64,000 bases of DNA from Staphylococcus cohnii subsp. cohnii (GCF_002902365.1 NZ_PPQC01000004.1:1-64000); one strand, 5' to 3'. Shown: positions 9,969-19,978, counted from the stretch's first letter. Numbers and translations are program-made. Notes: generated from the letters alone by a model not told the origin.

Positions 9969-10829
9969 TTATTTATGATTTGTGTTTGTATCTTGAGCAG
10001 TTACGTTTTCATTATGGTTTATCTTGTTTTTTAATTTAGTATCAGTCGATTTTTCTACTGTGTCATTTCCAAATCTAAATTTTTGATACGCAGTCATTCT
10101 ATACATCGCAAATATAACTGCACATAATGTAGCCATTACAAATATAAAATAAAAATGGTACGGTATATTATTTAAACTTAATGCACCTAAAACAACGGAC
10201 TGTGAAATTCCCTCTATAAGATAAAACAACGGATTTAACATTAAAATATGTGAAAATACAGTTGAATTACTGGACGGGATAAATACAATCGGTACGATAA
10301 AGAACATGATTACTGATAATATATAAAATATGATATTTACATTATTTTTGGTAATAGTCAGTAAACCAAATACCGTAGAAATTGTTACAACAAATATAAT
10401 TGACATAACGACAAAATATATTGTTGATGGAATAGAACTTTCTATGTTAACTGGTGTCATTATGATAATCATCATTAATGCAATAAACATCAATAAATTA
10501 GTAATAATAGCTATCATAATAGTTTGAAAAATGGGATTTAAATTAAAAACTTTTGCAGTAAAATACTCTTTTTTAAACAATTGGTAACTTTGATAAATAG
10601 CTATCCAAATAAATGAAAAACTTATTAATGCTGCTAACCTAAAATAGCCTCGTGCTTGTTTTATTTCTTCTGTACCATTCACATTAAATATAAACATTAA
10701 CAAACATAATAATAGGATGCTACTAATAAATGGTATAACAAACCATTTCCATTGTCCCTTTAACCGATGATACAAATGTTTACTTAAAAATGGTGCATTC
10801 TTATAAAAAATAATTAGATTATCTATCAT
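9969..10829 (-). CDS. TagG-like ABC-2 type permease
   Basis: Polytopic membrane protein, 286 residues, with about six hydrophobic segments between residues 30 and 250, the arrangement of polysaccharide and teichoic acid export permeases (TagG/TarG). It is encoded 9 bases after the degenerate ABC protein on the same strand, so the two probably form one complex. Its charged C-terminus is rich in Lys and Asn. The cargo is not evident; TarG itself is longer established elsewhere in staphylococci, so this is likely a second system. Confidence 0.65.
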   Translation of the reverse strand: MIDNLIIFYKNAPFLSKHLYHRLKGQWKWFVIPFISSILLLCLLMFIFNVNGTEEIKQARGYFRLAALISFSFIWIAIYQSYQLFKKEYFTAKVFNLNPIFQTIMIAIITNLLMFIALMMIIIMTPVNIESSIPSTIYFVVMSIIFVVTISTVFGLLTITKNNVNIIFYILSVIMFFIVPIVFIPSSNSTVFSHILMLNPLFYLIEGISQSVVLGALSLNNIPYHFYFIFVMATLCAVIFAMYRMTAYQKFRFGNDTVEKSTDTKLKNKINHNENVTAQDTNTNHK

Positions 10830-10838
10830 TTATATCAC

Positions 10839-12371
10839 CTACAATTCAATATATATCCATTTATCATTTTTAAAATCTGCCATGAAATAACCATTACCTG
10901 ATTTAGTAATCCAAAAGTTATTATCAATATTAAATTTATCTTTTAACTTCGTTTTATCTTTCATCGGAATTGTAAATCCAGAGAGTTTATTTTGATCATT
11001 AAATATCATAGCAATCGGTTGTTGAACGATAGGAACAATAAAACGATCATTTTTTCCTTCTTCTGGAACTAGCGAATCAGTCACAGTACCATGTTTTTTA
11101 TGTAAGTGACTATTAAAAAATTCGTAATAATTACTATAATTTTTACTCATAAATGGCGCGAGTGCATCACCACTATGTTCTTCGAATAAACCAGCTGGAT
11201 CAAAATAACGTATATCTTTTTTACCAACTTTATAAGACTGATTATCGACACTAACGCGATAACTCTTAGTATTTTCACCTGTTATTGTAAGCAAAGCATA
11301 TTTGCTTGGACTTAAAACTTTATCATTCTTAAAATTATCTAATTTGACTGAATCATCTAATACAATTCCGTATGATAGCTTATCTTCATAGGGATTTTTT
11401 GGTTGATTCTGAATAGAAGCCTGGTCCTCGTTTTGTCCAATTTCAATTTTTCCAATATCATTAAACATTAGTAACGCTGTTAAAAGCACCCCTAAGATAC
11501 AAATAGTAATAAATGTCCAGAACCTGACTAATACAATCGGTGGTTTGACGTGATTATACCTTTCGATACGTTTGAAATTATATGTTAATTCTGGCGTACG
11601 TGCTCTGCTCTTTTTCCAATCCAAATCAAAGTTTTGCTTTTCTTCTTTACTTTTTAAAGATGCTCTATCTTTCTCATGTTCATTAAAGACAGGAATGACT
11701 TGGTTAATAGAACCTTCCATTCTAAGTTGACCATGCGAAATCCATGCTATATAATTACTTGCTTTACTAACTCTTTCGACATTGTCATCTATCATAACAA
11801 CGGTTAAATTATTATTTATGTATTCATCTGATAGTTCAATTGCTTTTTCAAAATATTCGTCTGTTAAATTTTGCAGTATTTTATTAAAAATGATAATACT
11901 GGCTTTAGATGTTCTGGCAAGAGAAAAAAGTATACGCGCATAAGCTTCATCTGATAATTCACATATGGATGTATCACTTTGTTCTTCGACGTGTGCATAC
12001 TTTAAAACTTGTTCAACCTTATGTGTATTTACTTTGTATGGGAAAAGCGTAACTGCATTTGATATGTAATCTTTAACTGATATATTTTGTGAATATTTAT
12101 CGTCTATATCTGCATAAAACAAATCTGCTTTACGCACAATTCTACCCTTGTCAGGTTTGATTTCACCACTTAATATCCGACCTACAAGAGATTTTGAAGA
12201 CTCAGGTTCACCGATAATTCCAAGTGATTCACCTTGATAGATATGTAGGTTTATATTATTTAACTCTATGTTATCTGCATCATAACCAAAAGGTTGATAC
12301 CACTTTTTTGATTTTTTATTTCTATAGTAATGTGTTACATTAAGTAACTTTAAAATAATTGAACTACCCAT
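10839..12371 (-). CDS. TagH-like ABC protein with degenerate ATPase domain and extracellular domain
   Basis: Three parts: an ABC ATPase-like domain (about 1-235), one transmembrane helix (284-303) and a C-terminal domain of about 205 residues probably outside the cell. This layout resembles B. subtilis TagH. Key motifs are altered: Walker A reads GEPESSKS (54-61; K60-S61 kept, both inner glycines lost), the signature reads LSDEA (139-143) in place of LSGGQ, Walker B ends in F-N163-K164 where Asp-Glu is expected, and the switch histidine is missing (VVMIDD). ATP hydrolysis is therefore doubtful. Paired with the permease at 9969-10829. No frameshift is seen, and the frame is intact over 510 codons, arguing for selected function. 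Confidence 0.7.
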   Translation of the reverse strand: MGSSIILKLLNVTHYYRNKKSKKWYQPFGYDADNIELNNINLHIYQGESLGIIGEPESSKSLVGRILSGEIKPDKGRIVRKADLFYADIDDKYSQNISVKDYISNAVTLFPYKVNTHKVEQVLKYAHVEEQSDTSICELSDEAYARILFSLARTSKASIIIFNKILQNLTDEYFEKAIELSDEYINNNLTVVMIDDNVERVSKASNYIAWISHGQLRMEGSINQVIPVFNEHEKDRASLKSKEEKQNFDLDWKKSRARTPELTYNFKRIERYNHVKPPIVLVRFWTFITICILGVLLTALLMFNDIGKIEIGQNEDQASIQNQPKNPYEDKLSYGIVLDDSVKLDNFKNDKVLSPSKYALLTITGENTKSYRVSVDNQSYKVGKKDIRYFDPAGLFEEHSGDALAPFMSKNYSNYYEFFNSHLHKKHGTVTDSLVPEEGKNDRFIVPIVQQPIAMIFNDQNKLSGFTIPMKDKTKLKDKFNIDNNFWITKSGNGYFMADFKNDKWIYIEL

Positions 12372-12386
12372 GCTATCTTCATCCTT

Positions 12387-12701
12387 CTACAGTTTTAATA
12401 GTGCTAAGGGTAAACCTTCTTCTGGCTCTGAACTATTGATTCTGAATCCCCACGCAAATATTCCTTTAAGTCGCTCTACTTTAAAATAACTTCCAGTACC
12501 ATCATTTAATTTATATATTTTTCCAAGTTCTACTTTGTTTCTATCTACTAAATAACTTTCCGCTATGATTGCTTTACTTGCATATACGTCATACTCATTA
12601 TAAATACCATTCATTTCTGCTTTGCGCATTTGTTCTTTATATCCTTGAATTTCATGACGTAATTCTATTTCGCTCATTTCACTCAATTTCTTCCGTTCCA
12701 T
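12387..12701 (-). CDS. yfhH: YfhH-like DUF1811 protein
   Basis: Small cytoplasmic protein of about 104 residues, family DUF1811, related to B. subtilis YfhH; function unknown. The N-terminal half is helical and charged ([10 protein letters not shown]), and the C-terminal half carries [14 protein letters not shown], a small beta-barrel-like stretch. The ATG at 12701 was chosen; it overlaps the end of recX by 23 bases, so the two are translationally linked. An in-frame start at 12713 is the alternative. The TagH-like gene follows after 15 bases. Confidence 0.8.
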   Translation of the reverse strand: MERKKLSEMSEIELRHEIQGYKEQMRKAEMNGIYNEYDVYASKAIIAESYLVDRNKVELGKIYKLNDGTGSYFKVERLKGIFAWGFRINSSEPEEGLPLALLKL

Positions 12702-13497
12702 CTTCAATACCACTCTCTTCTAGTTTAGCTTTTATTTTATCATATTGATAACCTTTTCTCATAAGTGTTTCAATTGTTTTATTGACCAATTTTTTACCTG
12801 TAAATTTTTTTGAAGTTTTAGTATACGCTTTTTCTAAATCATCTTGTAATAACATATCTAATGTTTCTTCTGATTGTGAAAAATCTAATTCTTCCATAAC
12901 AATATTAATCGTTTCAAATGTATAACCTTTTTGTATTAAAGATTGTTTTAGCTTTTCTTTACGCTTTATTTGTGGTCCTTTTTTTTGTTTCAATATTTTA
13001 TTTGCTAATTTTATGATCTTATCTAAAGATTGCTCATCATCATATAAAAGCGCATATTCATCAATGATATTTTGTTCTATACCAGCTTCACGTAATTTTT
13101 GTTTGAAAATTTCAGGACCTTTATCTGTAGTTAAAATCATCGTATTTTTTAAACTATTAGCATAATCTTTATGATCTATTAAGTTTTGTTTGTGGCAATA
13201 ATCTAATACATTTGCAATTACACTTTCTGAAATATCTTTTTTTGCTAGATGTTGTGATACTTCGTGTTCAGTTCTTTTTCTGTATGATAAATATTGAATC
13301 GCTATATTAATTGCTTGTCTATATTGCTCATAATTTTGAATTTTTTCCATATCTGATGCTTCAACAATTTGTCCCTTTTTAAGGTTAAAATATACAAAAG
13401 TATCAATATCAATACCCATCTCAAATTCATCATCTAAATATAAATTAAAACGGTCTTTATTATTTTTTTGAACTTCTATTTTTGTGATTTTCGGCAT
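12679..13497 (-). CDS. recX: RecX, regulator of RecA
   Basis: Cytoplasmic modulator of RecA filaments, 272 residues from the ATG at 13497; GGAG eight bases upstream supports it over the GTG at 13506. It has three tandem RecX three-helix repeats (for example [44 protein letters not shown]), with an extended form typical of Bacillales. Other repair genes (mutY, dinB, pcrA) also lie in this window, but recA is not adjacent. Confidence 0.92.
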   Translation of the reverse strand: MPKITKIEVQKNNKDRFNLYLDDEFEMGIDIDTFVYFNLKKGQIVEASDMEKIQNYEQYRQAINIAIQYLSYRKRTEHEVSQHLAKKDISESVIANVLDYCHKQNLIDHKDYANSLKNTMILTTDKGPEIFKQKLREAGIEQNIIDEYALLYDDEQSLDKIIKLANKILKQKKGPQIKRKEKLKQSLIQKGYTFETINIVMEELDFSQSEETLDMLLQDDLEKAYTKTSKKFTGKKLVNKTIETLMRKGYQYDKIKAKLEESGIEDGTEEIE

Positions 13498-13544
13498 TAT
13501 CTTCACTCCACTTATAAGAATAACTTATATTGATTATGAATGGA

Positions 13545-13574
13545 ATTATAGTGATTTTTATTTGCAAACTACAA
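13545..13574 (-). promoter_or_regulatory. Probable SigA promoter of recX
   Basis: On the minus strand TTGTAG is followed 18 bases later by a perfect TATAAT, 48 bases upstream of the recX start. Confidence 0.45.
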
Positions 13575-13749
13575 CTTCACTATGATTATGTACAAATTAT
13601 AACATGGTTTGCAGTATAATCCTTTCATGAAATAGCATACATAATCTGCATATATCGGTATATTTTATAGTGTTTTACATACTTAAAAATTTTCTTAACT
13701 TCAATTGCAGTTAACATATATTGTATCTTTTAAAATTTTAAATGATATT

Positions 13750-13800
13750 AAAAACTCCCTCCAAGTAATCATTTTCACATGACTTCTTGGAAAGGAGTTT
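13750..13800 (-). terminator. Terminator of sgtB
   Basis: Imperfect stem AAACTCC-CT-CCAAG with CTTGG-AA-AGGAGTTT; the minus-strand transcript ends in GGGAGTTTTTAATA, 54 bases beyond the sgtB stop. Confidence 0.75.
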
Positions 13801-13853
13801 GTCATTGGCGACTTATTTTATACAGCTATTAATCATTAATGATATTACTATAA

Positions 13854-14666
13854 TCATACACCTAATTCTAATAACGCATTTTTGTATTGTTCATCTGTAA
13901 TAAATTCTTGTTGTTTCATTTTTTCTAAATCAATTTTCACTCGATTAATAAAATTATCGGACATATCATCTATATTATAAACACTAGGTGCATTAATTTT
14001 ACTTGCTAAAATCGCACTTTGTAAAACTGAAATTTGTGGTAACTCCTGATTATTTTTATCTGTCGTCACCCCGAAGTAATAATTTGCAGCTGATTCTACT
14101 GAGTAATTATCACTACCGTAATAAATGTTATTCATATAAAAACTGAGTATTTCATCTTTACTATATGATTTCTCAACACGATGAGCTACAAATAATTCCT
14201 TAACTTTACGCGTGATTGATTGTTCGTTATCATAAAAATAATTTTTTACTACCTGCTGTGTGATTGTACTTCCACCTTGTACACTTTTATCACTTAATGT
14301 TGAAAATAATGCTCGTGATGTTCCCTTTATATCAAATCCATGATGCTTATAATAACGCTCATCTTCCATAGCTATAAATGCACCTTTAGTATAATCTGGC
14401 ATATTTGACACAGATACAAACGAATCTTTATTTTCTATTTTTTTTAATTCATCAACATCTGCACGAGTACTGAAAGCATACATTATAGCAATAAATATAC
14501 CTAAAACAAGTATAATTGGAACAAGTAGTTTAAAGAAAAGCCCTTTTCCTTTTTTATGTTTTTGTGATTTTGTTACTGGCTGAAAATAAGTATTATATTG
14601 AGGTTCGATTACAGTATCGGTTTGAGATTTTTTAGTTGTTTGCTTATAACGATCGCTTCTTTTCAT
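13854..14666 (-). CDS. sgtB: SgtB/Mgt monofunctional peptidoglycan glycosyltransferase
   Basis: GT51 enzyme polymerising lipid II into glycan strands on the outer membrane face. The 270-residue protein has a basic cytoplasmic tail, a transmembrane anchor (about 43-66) and a glycosyltransferase domain with catalytic E101 in [25 protein letters not shown], and [14 protein letters not shown]. No transpeptidase domain, so it is monofunctional. AGGAGC precedes the ATG. In S. aureus it belongs to the VraSR cell-wall stress regulon, whose regulator lies about 7 kb away in this window. The N-terminal tail and C-terminus differ considerably from remembered S. aureus SgtB. Confidence 0.93.
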   Translation of the reverse strand: MKRSDRYKQTTKKSQTDTVIEPQYNTYFQPVTKSQKHKKGKGLFFKLLVPIILVLGIFIAIMYAFSTRADVDELKKIENKDSFVSVSNMPDYTKGAFIAMEDERYYKHHGFDIKGTSRALFSTLSDKSVQGGSTITQQVVKNYFYDNEQSITRKVKELFVAHRVEKSYSKDEILSFYMNNIYYGSDNYSVESAANYYFGVTTDKNNQELPQISVLQSAILASKINAPSVYNIDDMSDNFINRVKIDLEKMKQQEFITDEQYKNALLELGV

Positions 14667-15001
14667 GCGGTAGCTCCTTTATATTGCTCTCATATCATTA
14701 TAAGTGAGTTTATCAATTGTTGGAATTTTTATCTATAGTAAATCATAAAAATCAGTCCAAGGGTGTATATGTATCTCCTATCAAGGCATTATAATAAGCG
14801 ATTTAACCCAATCTATTTAAACATATATATGATAATATCATCGATTTCCAAATCTCACTTTCAATTTAAAAATTTCTATAATAAACAAAAAGAAGTTGCC
14901 TATATTTTATAATGAACCACTTTTGTATCATAAAAGTAAATTCATAAAAATAAAGACAACCTCTTAAAAAAATATCAATGATTCAATTAGCGTTTAATTC
15001 C
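14667..15001. other. Intergenic region upstream of sgtB
   Basis: Contains the terminator of the PfpI-family gene (14891-14966) and must contain the sgtB promoter. No small ORF with a good ribosome binding site was found. Confidence 0.5.
14891..14966 (-). terminator. Terminator of the DJ-1/PfpI gene
   Basis: On the minus strand GAGGTTGTC pairs, with G-U wobbles, with GGCAACTTC followed by TTTTTG. The loop is long (about 55 bases) and contains a smaller ACTTTT/AAAAGT stem. Confidence 0.65.
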
Positions 15002-15520
15002 TTAAGCGTTTAATTGATCTACAATTGCTTTATTAAAGTCATCTAAATCATCAGGTGTACGACTAGTTACAATATTATTATCAACGACTACTGATTCATC
15101 AACTACTTGTGCACCTGCATTCGCTAAATCTTTACGAACATTTAATACTGCAGTTAATGTTCTACCTGATAAGTCATCTGTATCTATTAAAATTTGTGGT
15201 CCATGGCAAATTGCAAACGTTGGAACATCATTTTTGGTAAAGTATTTAGCAAATGTACCGTATCTGCCTTCAGAATCACCACGTAGATGATCAGGTGAGA
15301 AACCACCTGGAATTAATAATCCATCATAATCTTCTGGTTTTGCATCAGCAATACTTACATCCACAGAAACTTTTTCACCATGTTTTCCAACAACTTCACT
15401 ATTGGCTTCATCTCCAATAACAACAGTTTCGTGTCCTGCTTCTTCAATTGCTTCTTTAGGACTTGTTAATTCTACATCTTCAAATTCATTCGTTACAATA
15501 ATTGCTACTTTTTTAGCCAT
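15002..15520 (-). CDS. DJ-1/PfpI family protein (general stress protein 18-like)
   Basis: Cytoplasmic 172-residue protein of the class I glutamine amidotransferase-like PfpI subgroup. The nucleophile elbow AICHGPQ places C105, and E17 (in DVELTSP) is the usual cysteine-interacting acid. Such proteins are linked to stress tolerance and glyoxalase-like or deglycase activities; the reaction here is not determined. AAAGGTGAT precedes the ATG. The last codons are partly duplicated just after the stop (AGCGTTTAATT at 14989-14999 and 15005-15015). Confidence 0.85.
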   Translation of the reverse strand: MAKKVAIIVTNEFEDVELTSPKEAIEEAGHETVVIGDEANSEVVGKHGEKVSVDVSIADAKPEDYDGLLIPGGFSPDHLRGDSEGRYGTFAKYFTKNDVPTFAICHGPQILIDTDDLSGRTLTAVLNVRKDLANAGAQVVDESVVVDNNIVTSRTPDDLDDFNKAIVDQLNA

Positions 15521-15609
15521 GAATTATCACCTTTCCATATTTATGTTATATACTCTGTATAGACGAAACCGAAGTTTTTTAAACATAAAAACTTTTAATA
15601 CTCCGAAAT

Positions 15610-15780
15610 TTAATCTGATGATTTCGAAACTGATTTAACTTTTTCTTCTAATTGATCTAATAAGCCAATCCATTCGTCTATGTCTTCTACTTTAACTTCA
15701 TTAGGGTTTACATGATCAATATCATTCATAAATTTTTCTAATCTCTTTTTTATTTGATCTATTGTTTGATTGTCATCCAT
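15610..15780 (-). CDS. SE1561-family small acidic protein
   Basis: A 56-residue ORF starting at 15780 and ending at 15612-15610. It begins MDDNQTIDQIKKRL and is rich in Asp, Glu and Lys, with a central VNPNEVKVEDIDEWI. It matches my recollection of the staphylococcal SE1561 family, function unknown, usually found between the PfpI gene and the YfkAB gene. GGAGTTACTAATACA precedes the ATG. No signal peptide or membrane segment; probably a small helical cytoplasmic protein. Confidence 0.8.
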   Translation of the reverse strand: MDDNQTIDQIKKRLEKFMNDIDHVNPNEVKVEDIDEWIGLLDQLEEKVKSVSKSSD

Positions 15781-15956
15781 TGTATTAGTAACTCCTTTTT
15801 TTCAGATATTATTATACTAACATGGATTTGACAAATTTTGCCAAAGTCTTAATAATTATAAACTGAAATAATTTAACTAAATTAGAATAATTTCTATATG
15901 TTTAACCATTTCATATATTTAAACCTAAACCAAGCTTTAATAAAAGGATGTTTTAA

Positions 15957-17117
15957 ATGACCTATCAAAAATCTTTATTATCTAGTATTAAAAAACCTAT
16001 ATCTATATTTAATGATCCATGGGAAACCTATAATGATATTCAAGAGCATAATGCATTAACTTTAAGTAATATTGAATTCACCACGACGAATCTCTGTAAT
16101 ATGCGTTGCAGTCATTGCGCTGTAGGATACACACTTCAAACTGCGGACCCTTCCCCTTTGCCAATGGACTTAATTTATCGCCGTTTGGATGAAATTCCAA
16201 ATTTAAAAACGATGTCAATCACTGGTGGAGAACCTATGTTTTCAAAAAAATCCATTAAAAATGTTGTGAAACCACTATTGAAGTACGCATATGATCGCGA
16301 AATTTATGTTCAAATGAATTCAAATTTAACGTTACCTATCGACAGATATTTAGATATCGCTGAATATATTGATGTAATGCATATTTCACATAATTGGGGA
16401 ACAATAGATGAATTTACAGAAGTTGGATTTGGAGCAATGGAAAAACAACCACCACTGAAAGCGAAATTACGACTTTATGATCAAATGTTATCAAACGCTC
16501 GAACACTTTCTGAACAAGGTATGTTCATTTCTGCTGAAACAATGTTAAACAAAAGTACAAGGCCCTATTTGAATAAAATACATAATGAAATTGTTAATGA
16601 TATGAAATGTCAAAGACATGAAATTCATCCGATGTATCCTTCTGACTTTGCTAGTCAATTAGAGGTACTATCATTAACTGAAATAAAAGAAGCAATTCAT
16701 CATTTACTAGATATTCGACACCCAGATATATGGATGCTTTTTGGCACATTGCCTATTTATCCATGTATAACCAACGAAGATGATCAAGCATTGTTGCACA
16801 GATTAAGAAATTCCAAAAATATTACGATGCGAAATGACCCAGATGGTAGAAATAGGTTGAATGTGAATGTGTTTTCTGGAAACATTATAGTGACTGATTT
16901 TGGTGATGAGAATGGCACTTTATCAAATATTAAAAATGATAAACTCACGGATGTTTTTGATGCATGGTTAAAGACCCCTTTAGCACAATCACTTAACTGC
17001 CATTGTCCTAAATTCAATTGCTTAGGCCCAAATGTTCTAGTAAAAAATATGTATTATCCTGATACAAATTTCAAACAAAATGAAATAGATATGCATCGAC
17101 TTTATCCTATGCAATAA
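15957..17117 (+). CDS. yfkAB: YfkAB radical SAM/CxCxxxxC-motif protein
   Basis: Radical SAM enzyme of 386 residues. The N-terminal cluster motif is C47-N-M-R-C51-S-H-C54, followed by the SAM-binding glycine stretch SITGGEPMFS. The C-terminal YfkB-like part ends with CHCPKFNCLGPN, probably holding an auxiliary Fe-S cluster. In B. subtilis YfkA and YfkB were annotated from one fused frame; here it is a single ORF. Substrate unknown. AAAGGATG precedes the ATG. Monocistronic: a strong hairpin follows. Confidence 0.85.
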   Translation: MTYQKSLLSSIKKPISIFNDPWETYNDIQEHNALTLSNIEFTTTNLCNMRCSHCAVGYTLQTADPSPLPMDLIYRRLDEIPNLKTMSITGGEPMFSKKSIKNVVKPLLKYAYDREIYVQMNSNLTLPIDRYLDIAEYIDVMHISHNWGTIDEFTEVGFGAMEKQPPLKAKLRLYDQMLSNARTLSEQGMFISAETMLNKSTRPYLNKIHNEIVNDMKCQRHEIHPMYPSDFASQLEVLSLTEIKEAIHHLLDIRHPDIWMLFGTLPIYPCITNEDDQALLHRLRNSKNITMRNDPDGRNRLNVNVFSGNIIVTDFGDENGTLSNIKNDKLTDVFDAWLKTPLAQSLNCHCPKFNCLGPNVLVKNMYYPDTNFKQNEIDMHRLYPMQ

Positions 17118-17150
17118 TCATATCTATTGAGCTTAAATATTCAATTAACA

Positions 17151-17232
17151 GGGAATGTCTATTTTTCAAATATGATGAATATCCATAATCAAAACAAGGA
17201 TTTCAATCACCATATTCGAAATAGACATTCCT
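17151..17232. terminator. Long convergent hairpin between yfkAB and thioesterase
   Basis: GGAATGTCTATTT at 17152-17164 pairs with AAATAGACATTCC at 17219-17231. The arms extend inward with AAATATG/CATATT around a central loop of about 40 bases. It separates convergent genes and can end both. Confidence 0.8.
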
Positions 17233-17237
17233 TAACT

Positions 17238-17759
17238 TTATTCTATATGTTGCACACTGGCTAAAAACTCAATTGTTTCTTTACTTTCTTGTCTTCTTTC
17301 TTTACGGCGTTTAACTCTCGCTAATGCTGTTTCGTGAAACCAATTTTCAGTTTTTGTTTCTGGATAGACTTGTGGTACATGTGTTGGCTTGCCTTCATTA
17401 TCCAGGGCAACAAATGTCAAAAAGCTTAGTGCAGCTAGGTGCCTTTCATCTTTCAAGACATCCTCAATTATAATTTGTACGCATACTTCCATTGATGATG
17501 TACCTGCATATGACACCATTGCTTCATATGACACTATATCGCCGGTTTTGATTGGCTTTAAAAAATCAACAGAATCTGTAGATGCTGTAACAACTTGTGT
17601 GTTACTGTGCTTCATTGCTGTAATAGCTGCTATTTCATCAATGTTAGCCATCAACATTCCGCCAAACATCGTATGATGATGATTAGTATCTTGTGGAAAT
17701 ACTTGTCTTGCTTTAACACCTCTAGATTCAGACATCGATTTCATTTTTGTAGTTCCCAT
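17238..17759 (-). CDS. Acyl-CoA thioesterase, YkhA/BFIT hot-dog family
   Basis: Cytoplasmic acyl-CoA hydrolase, 173 residues, single hot-dog fold. Visible signatures are FPQDTNHHHTMFGGMLMANIDE with the catalytic-type Asn/Gly segment and the central helix, then DSVDFLKPIKTGD. The C-terminal 30 residues are basic and helical. The chain-length preference cannot be read from sequence. Convergent with yfkAB; it is separated from ampS upstream by a GTGGGAC repeat hairpin. Confidence 0.85.
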   Translation of the reverse strand: MGTTKMKSMSESRGVKARQVFPQDTNHHHTMFGGMLMANIDEIAAITAMKHSNTQVVTASTDSVDFLKPIKTGDIVSYEAMVSYAGTSSMEVCVQIIIEDVLKDERHLAALSFLTFVALDNEGKPTHVPQVYPETKTENWFHETALARVKRRKERRQESKETIEFLASVQHIE

Positions 17760-17803
17760 AATATCTTCCTTCCCTTTTTTAAACTTAACCTAATATAAAT
17801 TAG

Positions 17804-17852
17804 GAGTGGGACAGACATCTAATTTTGTTAAAAAGATTTCGTCGTCCCACCC
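17804..17852. repeat. GTGGGAC-family dispersed repeat hairpin (copy 1)
   Basis: GAGTGGGACAGAC pairs with GTCGTCCCAC across a loop containing AATTTTGTTAAAAAGATTT. It lies 66 bases beyond the ampS stop and probably terminates it. A near-identical core occurs at 63730-63774. Confidence 0.75.
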
Positions 17853-17917
17853 CCGATAATGATGACTATAGATGAAATAAGTATCTCATAATCAAATTTT
17901 TCTTCATTTTCAAATAG

Positions 17918-19156
17918 TTAGTTTGCCCAATTACCATTTTCAAAAATCAGTTCTTGTTCACCACTTGTAGTGATACCATAAATCGTTAAATCGGAACTAC
18001 CAATCATAAAGTCTACATGAATCAATGAATCATTTAATCCATGTGCTAATTTTTCTTCAGTAGTCATTGTTGTACCACCCTCAATATTAAAACCATAAGC
18101 TGAACCTAATGCAATATGACATGAGGCATTTTCATCAAATAATGTGTTATAAAATATTGTGTTACGATTTGAAATTGGTGAATCATCTGGTACTAAAGCA
18201 ACCTCACCTAAATGTTTGGCACCTTCGTCTGTATTTAATAAATCACGTAGCACTTCTTCACCTTGTTCAGCTTTAAAATCTACTACCTCACCATCTTTAA
18301 ACGTAAGTGTAAAACCATCAATAATATTACCATTATGGCTTAATGGTAATTTATTGGTCACATAACCGTTCACTTTCAAACGATGCGGTGCTGTGAATAC
18401 TTCTTCTGTTGGGATATTAGCAACAAATGCTTGACCATCCTCTGTATAACTTGTTGCATCTTCCCAAATATGACCTTCTGGAAGACCAATTTCCAAATCA
18501 GTTCCTTCAGAGATATAATGTAATGACGCATAGTTTTTACGTTGCAGTTTATCTGCATGTTTACTTAAATTAGCAATATGCTTTTCCCAATTTGCGACTG
18601 GATCGTTTCCATCTACACGTACTATATCTAGCACTTCATCAATAAATTTTTCATATGCTTCTTCTACAGTTAATTCTGGATATACACGTGCTGCCCAAGC
18701 TTTAGACGGAAATGCTGCTACACACCAAGGAAATTGATTTTTTTGACTTGCTTCCATATAACCTTTATATGCTGTAGCGTATTGCCTTTGGAAAGTGGCT
18801 AATTTATCACTATCTATACCATTTAATAGATCTGGATCCTGAGTAATTAGTGCGAGATTAGCTGCACCACGGTTAACATAATCCATACGTTTAGCAACTT
18901 CATAAGCTTTAATTTCATTATTTTCAAAGTGGTCAACTGTTTCATTTTCAAATTTAAGTCGTGCCAAACGATCATCACTATACTCTACTTTCACATCTGA
19001 AGCGCCTCTTTTATATGCTGCTTCAACTATGTAATGCGTTAATTCTAAAGCATCTACGCTTGAACGGATAAACACTGGTTGTCCTTCTTGTACGTTCATG
19101 CCAATGCCAGCTAATAATTCAGCGTACTGTTTCATTTTATGTTGTAATTGCCCCAT
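17918..19156 (-). CDS. ampS: Aminopeptidase AmpS, M29 family
   Basis: Cytoplasmic metallo-aminopeptidase of family M29, 412 residues, releasing N-terminal residues from peptides. The C-terminal half carries the metal ligands: [31 protein letters not shown], and [11 protein letters not shown] followed by [15 protein letters not shown]. Length is normal. It is followed 14 bases upstream on the same strand by the DUF1128 gene, so they form an operon. Start ATG has GGGAG upstream. Confidence 0.92.
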   Translation of the reverse strand: MGQLQHKMKQYAELLAGIGMNVQEGQPVFIRSSVDALELTHYIVEAAYKRGASDVKVEYSDDRLARLKFENETVDHFENNEIKAYEVAKRMDYVNRGAANLALITQDPDLLNGIDSDKLATFQRQYATAYKGYMEASQKNQFPWCVAAFPSKAWAARVYPELTVEEAYEKFIDEVLDIVRVDGNDPVANWEKHIANLSKHADKLQRKNYASLHYISEGTDLEIGLPEGHIWEDATSYTEDGQAFVANIPTEEVFTAPHRLKVNGYVTNKLPLSHNGNIIDGFTLTFKDGEVVDFKAEQGEEVLRDLLNTDEGAKHLGEVALVPDDSPISNRNTIFYNTLFDENASCHIALGSAYGFNIEGGTTMTTEEKLAHGLNDSLIHVDFMIGSSDLTIYGITTSGEQELIFENGNWAN

Positions 19157-19170
19157 ATTTAAACTCTCCC

Positions 19171-19383
19171 TTATTTACGAATTTGTCCAAGTGCGTCTGC
19201 AATTGCCGAAGCTTCACTTGGCGTAAATGAGGCTTTGGACGTTACATAATCATATACCTCTTTTACTTCTTGTGCATCAGCAGATTTATATTTTTCGGGA
19301 TTGATTAAACTTTGATTTACTAGATTTAAACGACCTCGAATTTCTTCAATCATTTCTTCGTTACTTTTAGTCACTACTCTCAC
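19171..19383 (-). CDS. DUF1128 protein
   Basis: A 70-residue cytoplasmic helical protein of family DUF1128 (UPF0435), function unknown. The conserved stretches are [18 protein letters not shown] and the C-terminal [33 protein letters not shown] lies upstream of its start. It precedes ampS by 14 bases. Confidence 0.85.
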   Translation of the reverse strand: MRVVTKSNEEMIEEIRGRLNLVNQSLINPEKYKSADAQEVKEVYDYVTSKASFTPSEASAIADALGQIRK

Positions 19384-19506
19384 CTCTTTTTAGTTTATTT
19401 TATCAAATTTGCTAACCTTGTAAAACTTTTATCATAATTCCTCTTTAGAAATGATTAATAAACCATTAAAATGGGAAATAGAATTATATAATTTGGAGGT
19501 CAATAT

Positions 19507-19971
19507 ATGATTACAGTTGCTTTTGTTTGTCTTGGAAATATTTGTCGCTCGCCTATGGCAGAAGCTATAATGCGACAAAGGTTAAAAGATAGAAGTATCG
19601 ATGGTATAGAAGTCACTTCAAGAGGTACAGGTAAATGGAATCTTGGACAATCACCTCATGAAGGGACACAAAAAATATTATCTGAACACAATATTCCATT
19701 TAATGGTATGATTAGTGAACTATTTGAATCTAACGACGACTTTGATTATATTATTGCTATGGATCAAAGTAACGTTGATGATATTCAAAGTATTAATCCA
19801 AATATTAAAGGAAAATTATTTAAATTGTTAGAATTCAGTGATATGACTGAAACTGATGTACCAGATCCTTATTATACAAATAATTTCGAAGGCGTGTATA
19901 AAATGGTACAATCATCTTGTGATAATTTAATTGATTTCATTATTAAAGATGCTAATTTAAGAGAGGGGTAA
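19507..19971 (+). CDS. ptpA: PtpA, low-molecular-weight protein tyrosine phosphatase
   Basis: Class II cysteine phosphatase of 154 residues. The P-loop C8-L-G-N-I-C-R14-S is at the N-terminus and the general-acid aspartate is in VPDPYYT (about residue 119). S. aureus PtpA has the same length and can be secreted into macrophages without a signal peptide; here only the sequence match is seen. GGAGG precedes the ATG. The YtxH-like gene follows 7 bases later, so the two form an operon. Confidence 0.93.
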   Translation: MITVAFVCLGNICRSPMAEAIMRQRLKDRSIDGIEVTSRGTGKWNLGQSPHEGTQKILSEHNIPFNGMISELFESNDDFDYIIAMDQSNVDDIQSINPNIKGKLFKLLEFSDMTETDVPDPYYTNNFEGVYKMVQSSCDNLIDFIIKDANLREG

Positions 19972-19978
19972 CAACATC

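Larger units (their letters stand above)
13498..13853. other. Intergenic region recX-sgtB
   Basis: Holds a probable recX promoter on the minus strand (13545-13574) and the sgtB terminator (about 13750-13800). The remaining 170 bases are AT-rich with no ORF having a ribosome binding site. Confidence 0.5.
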
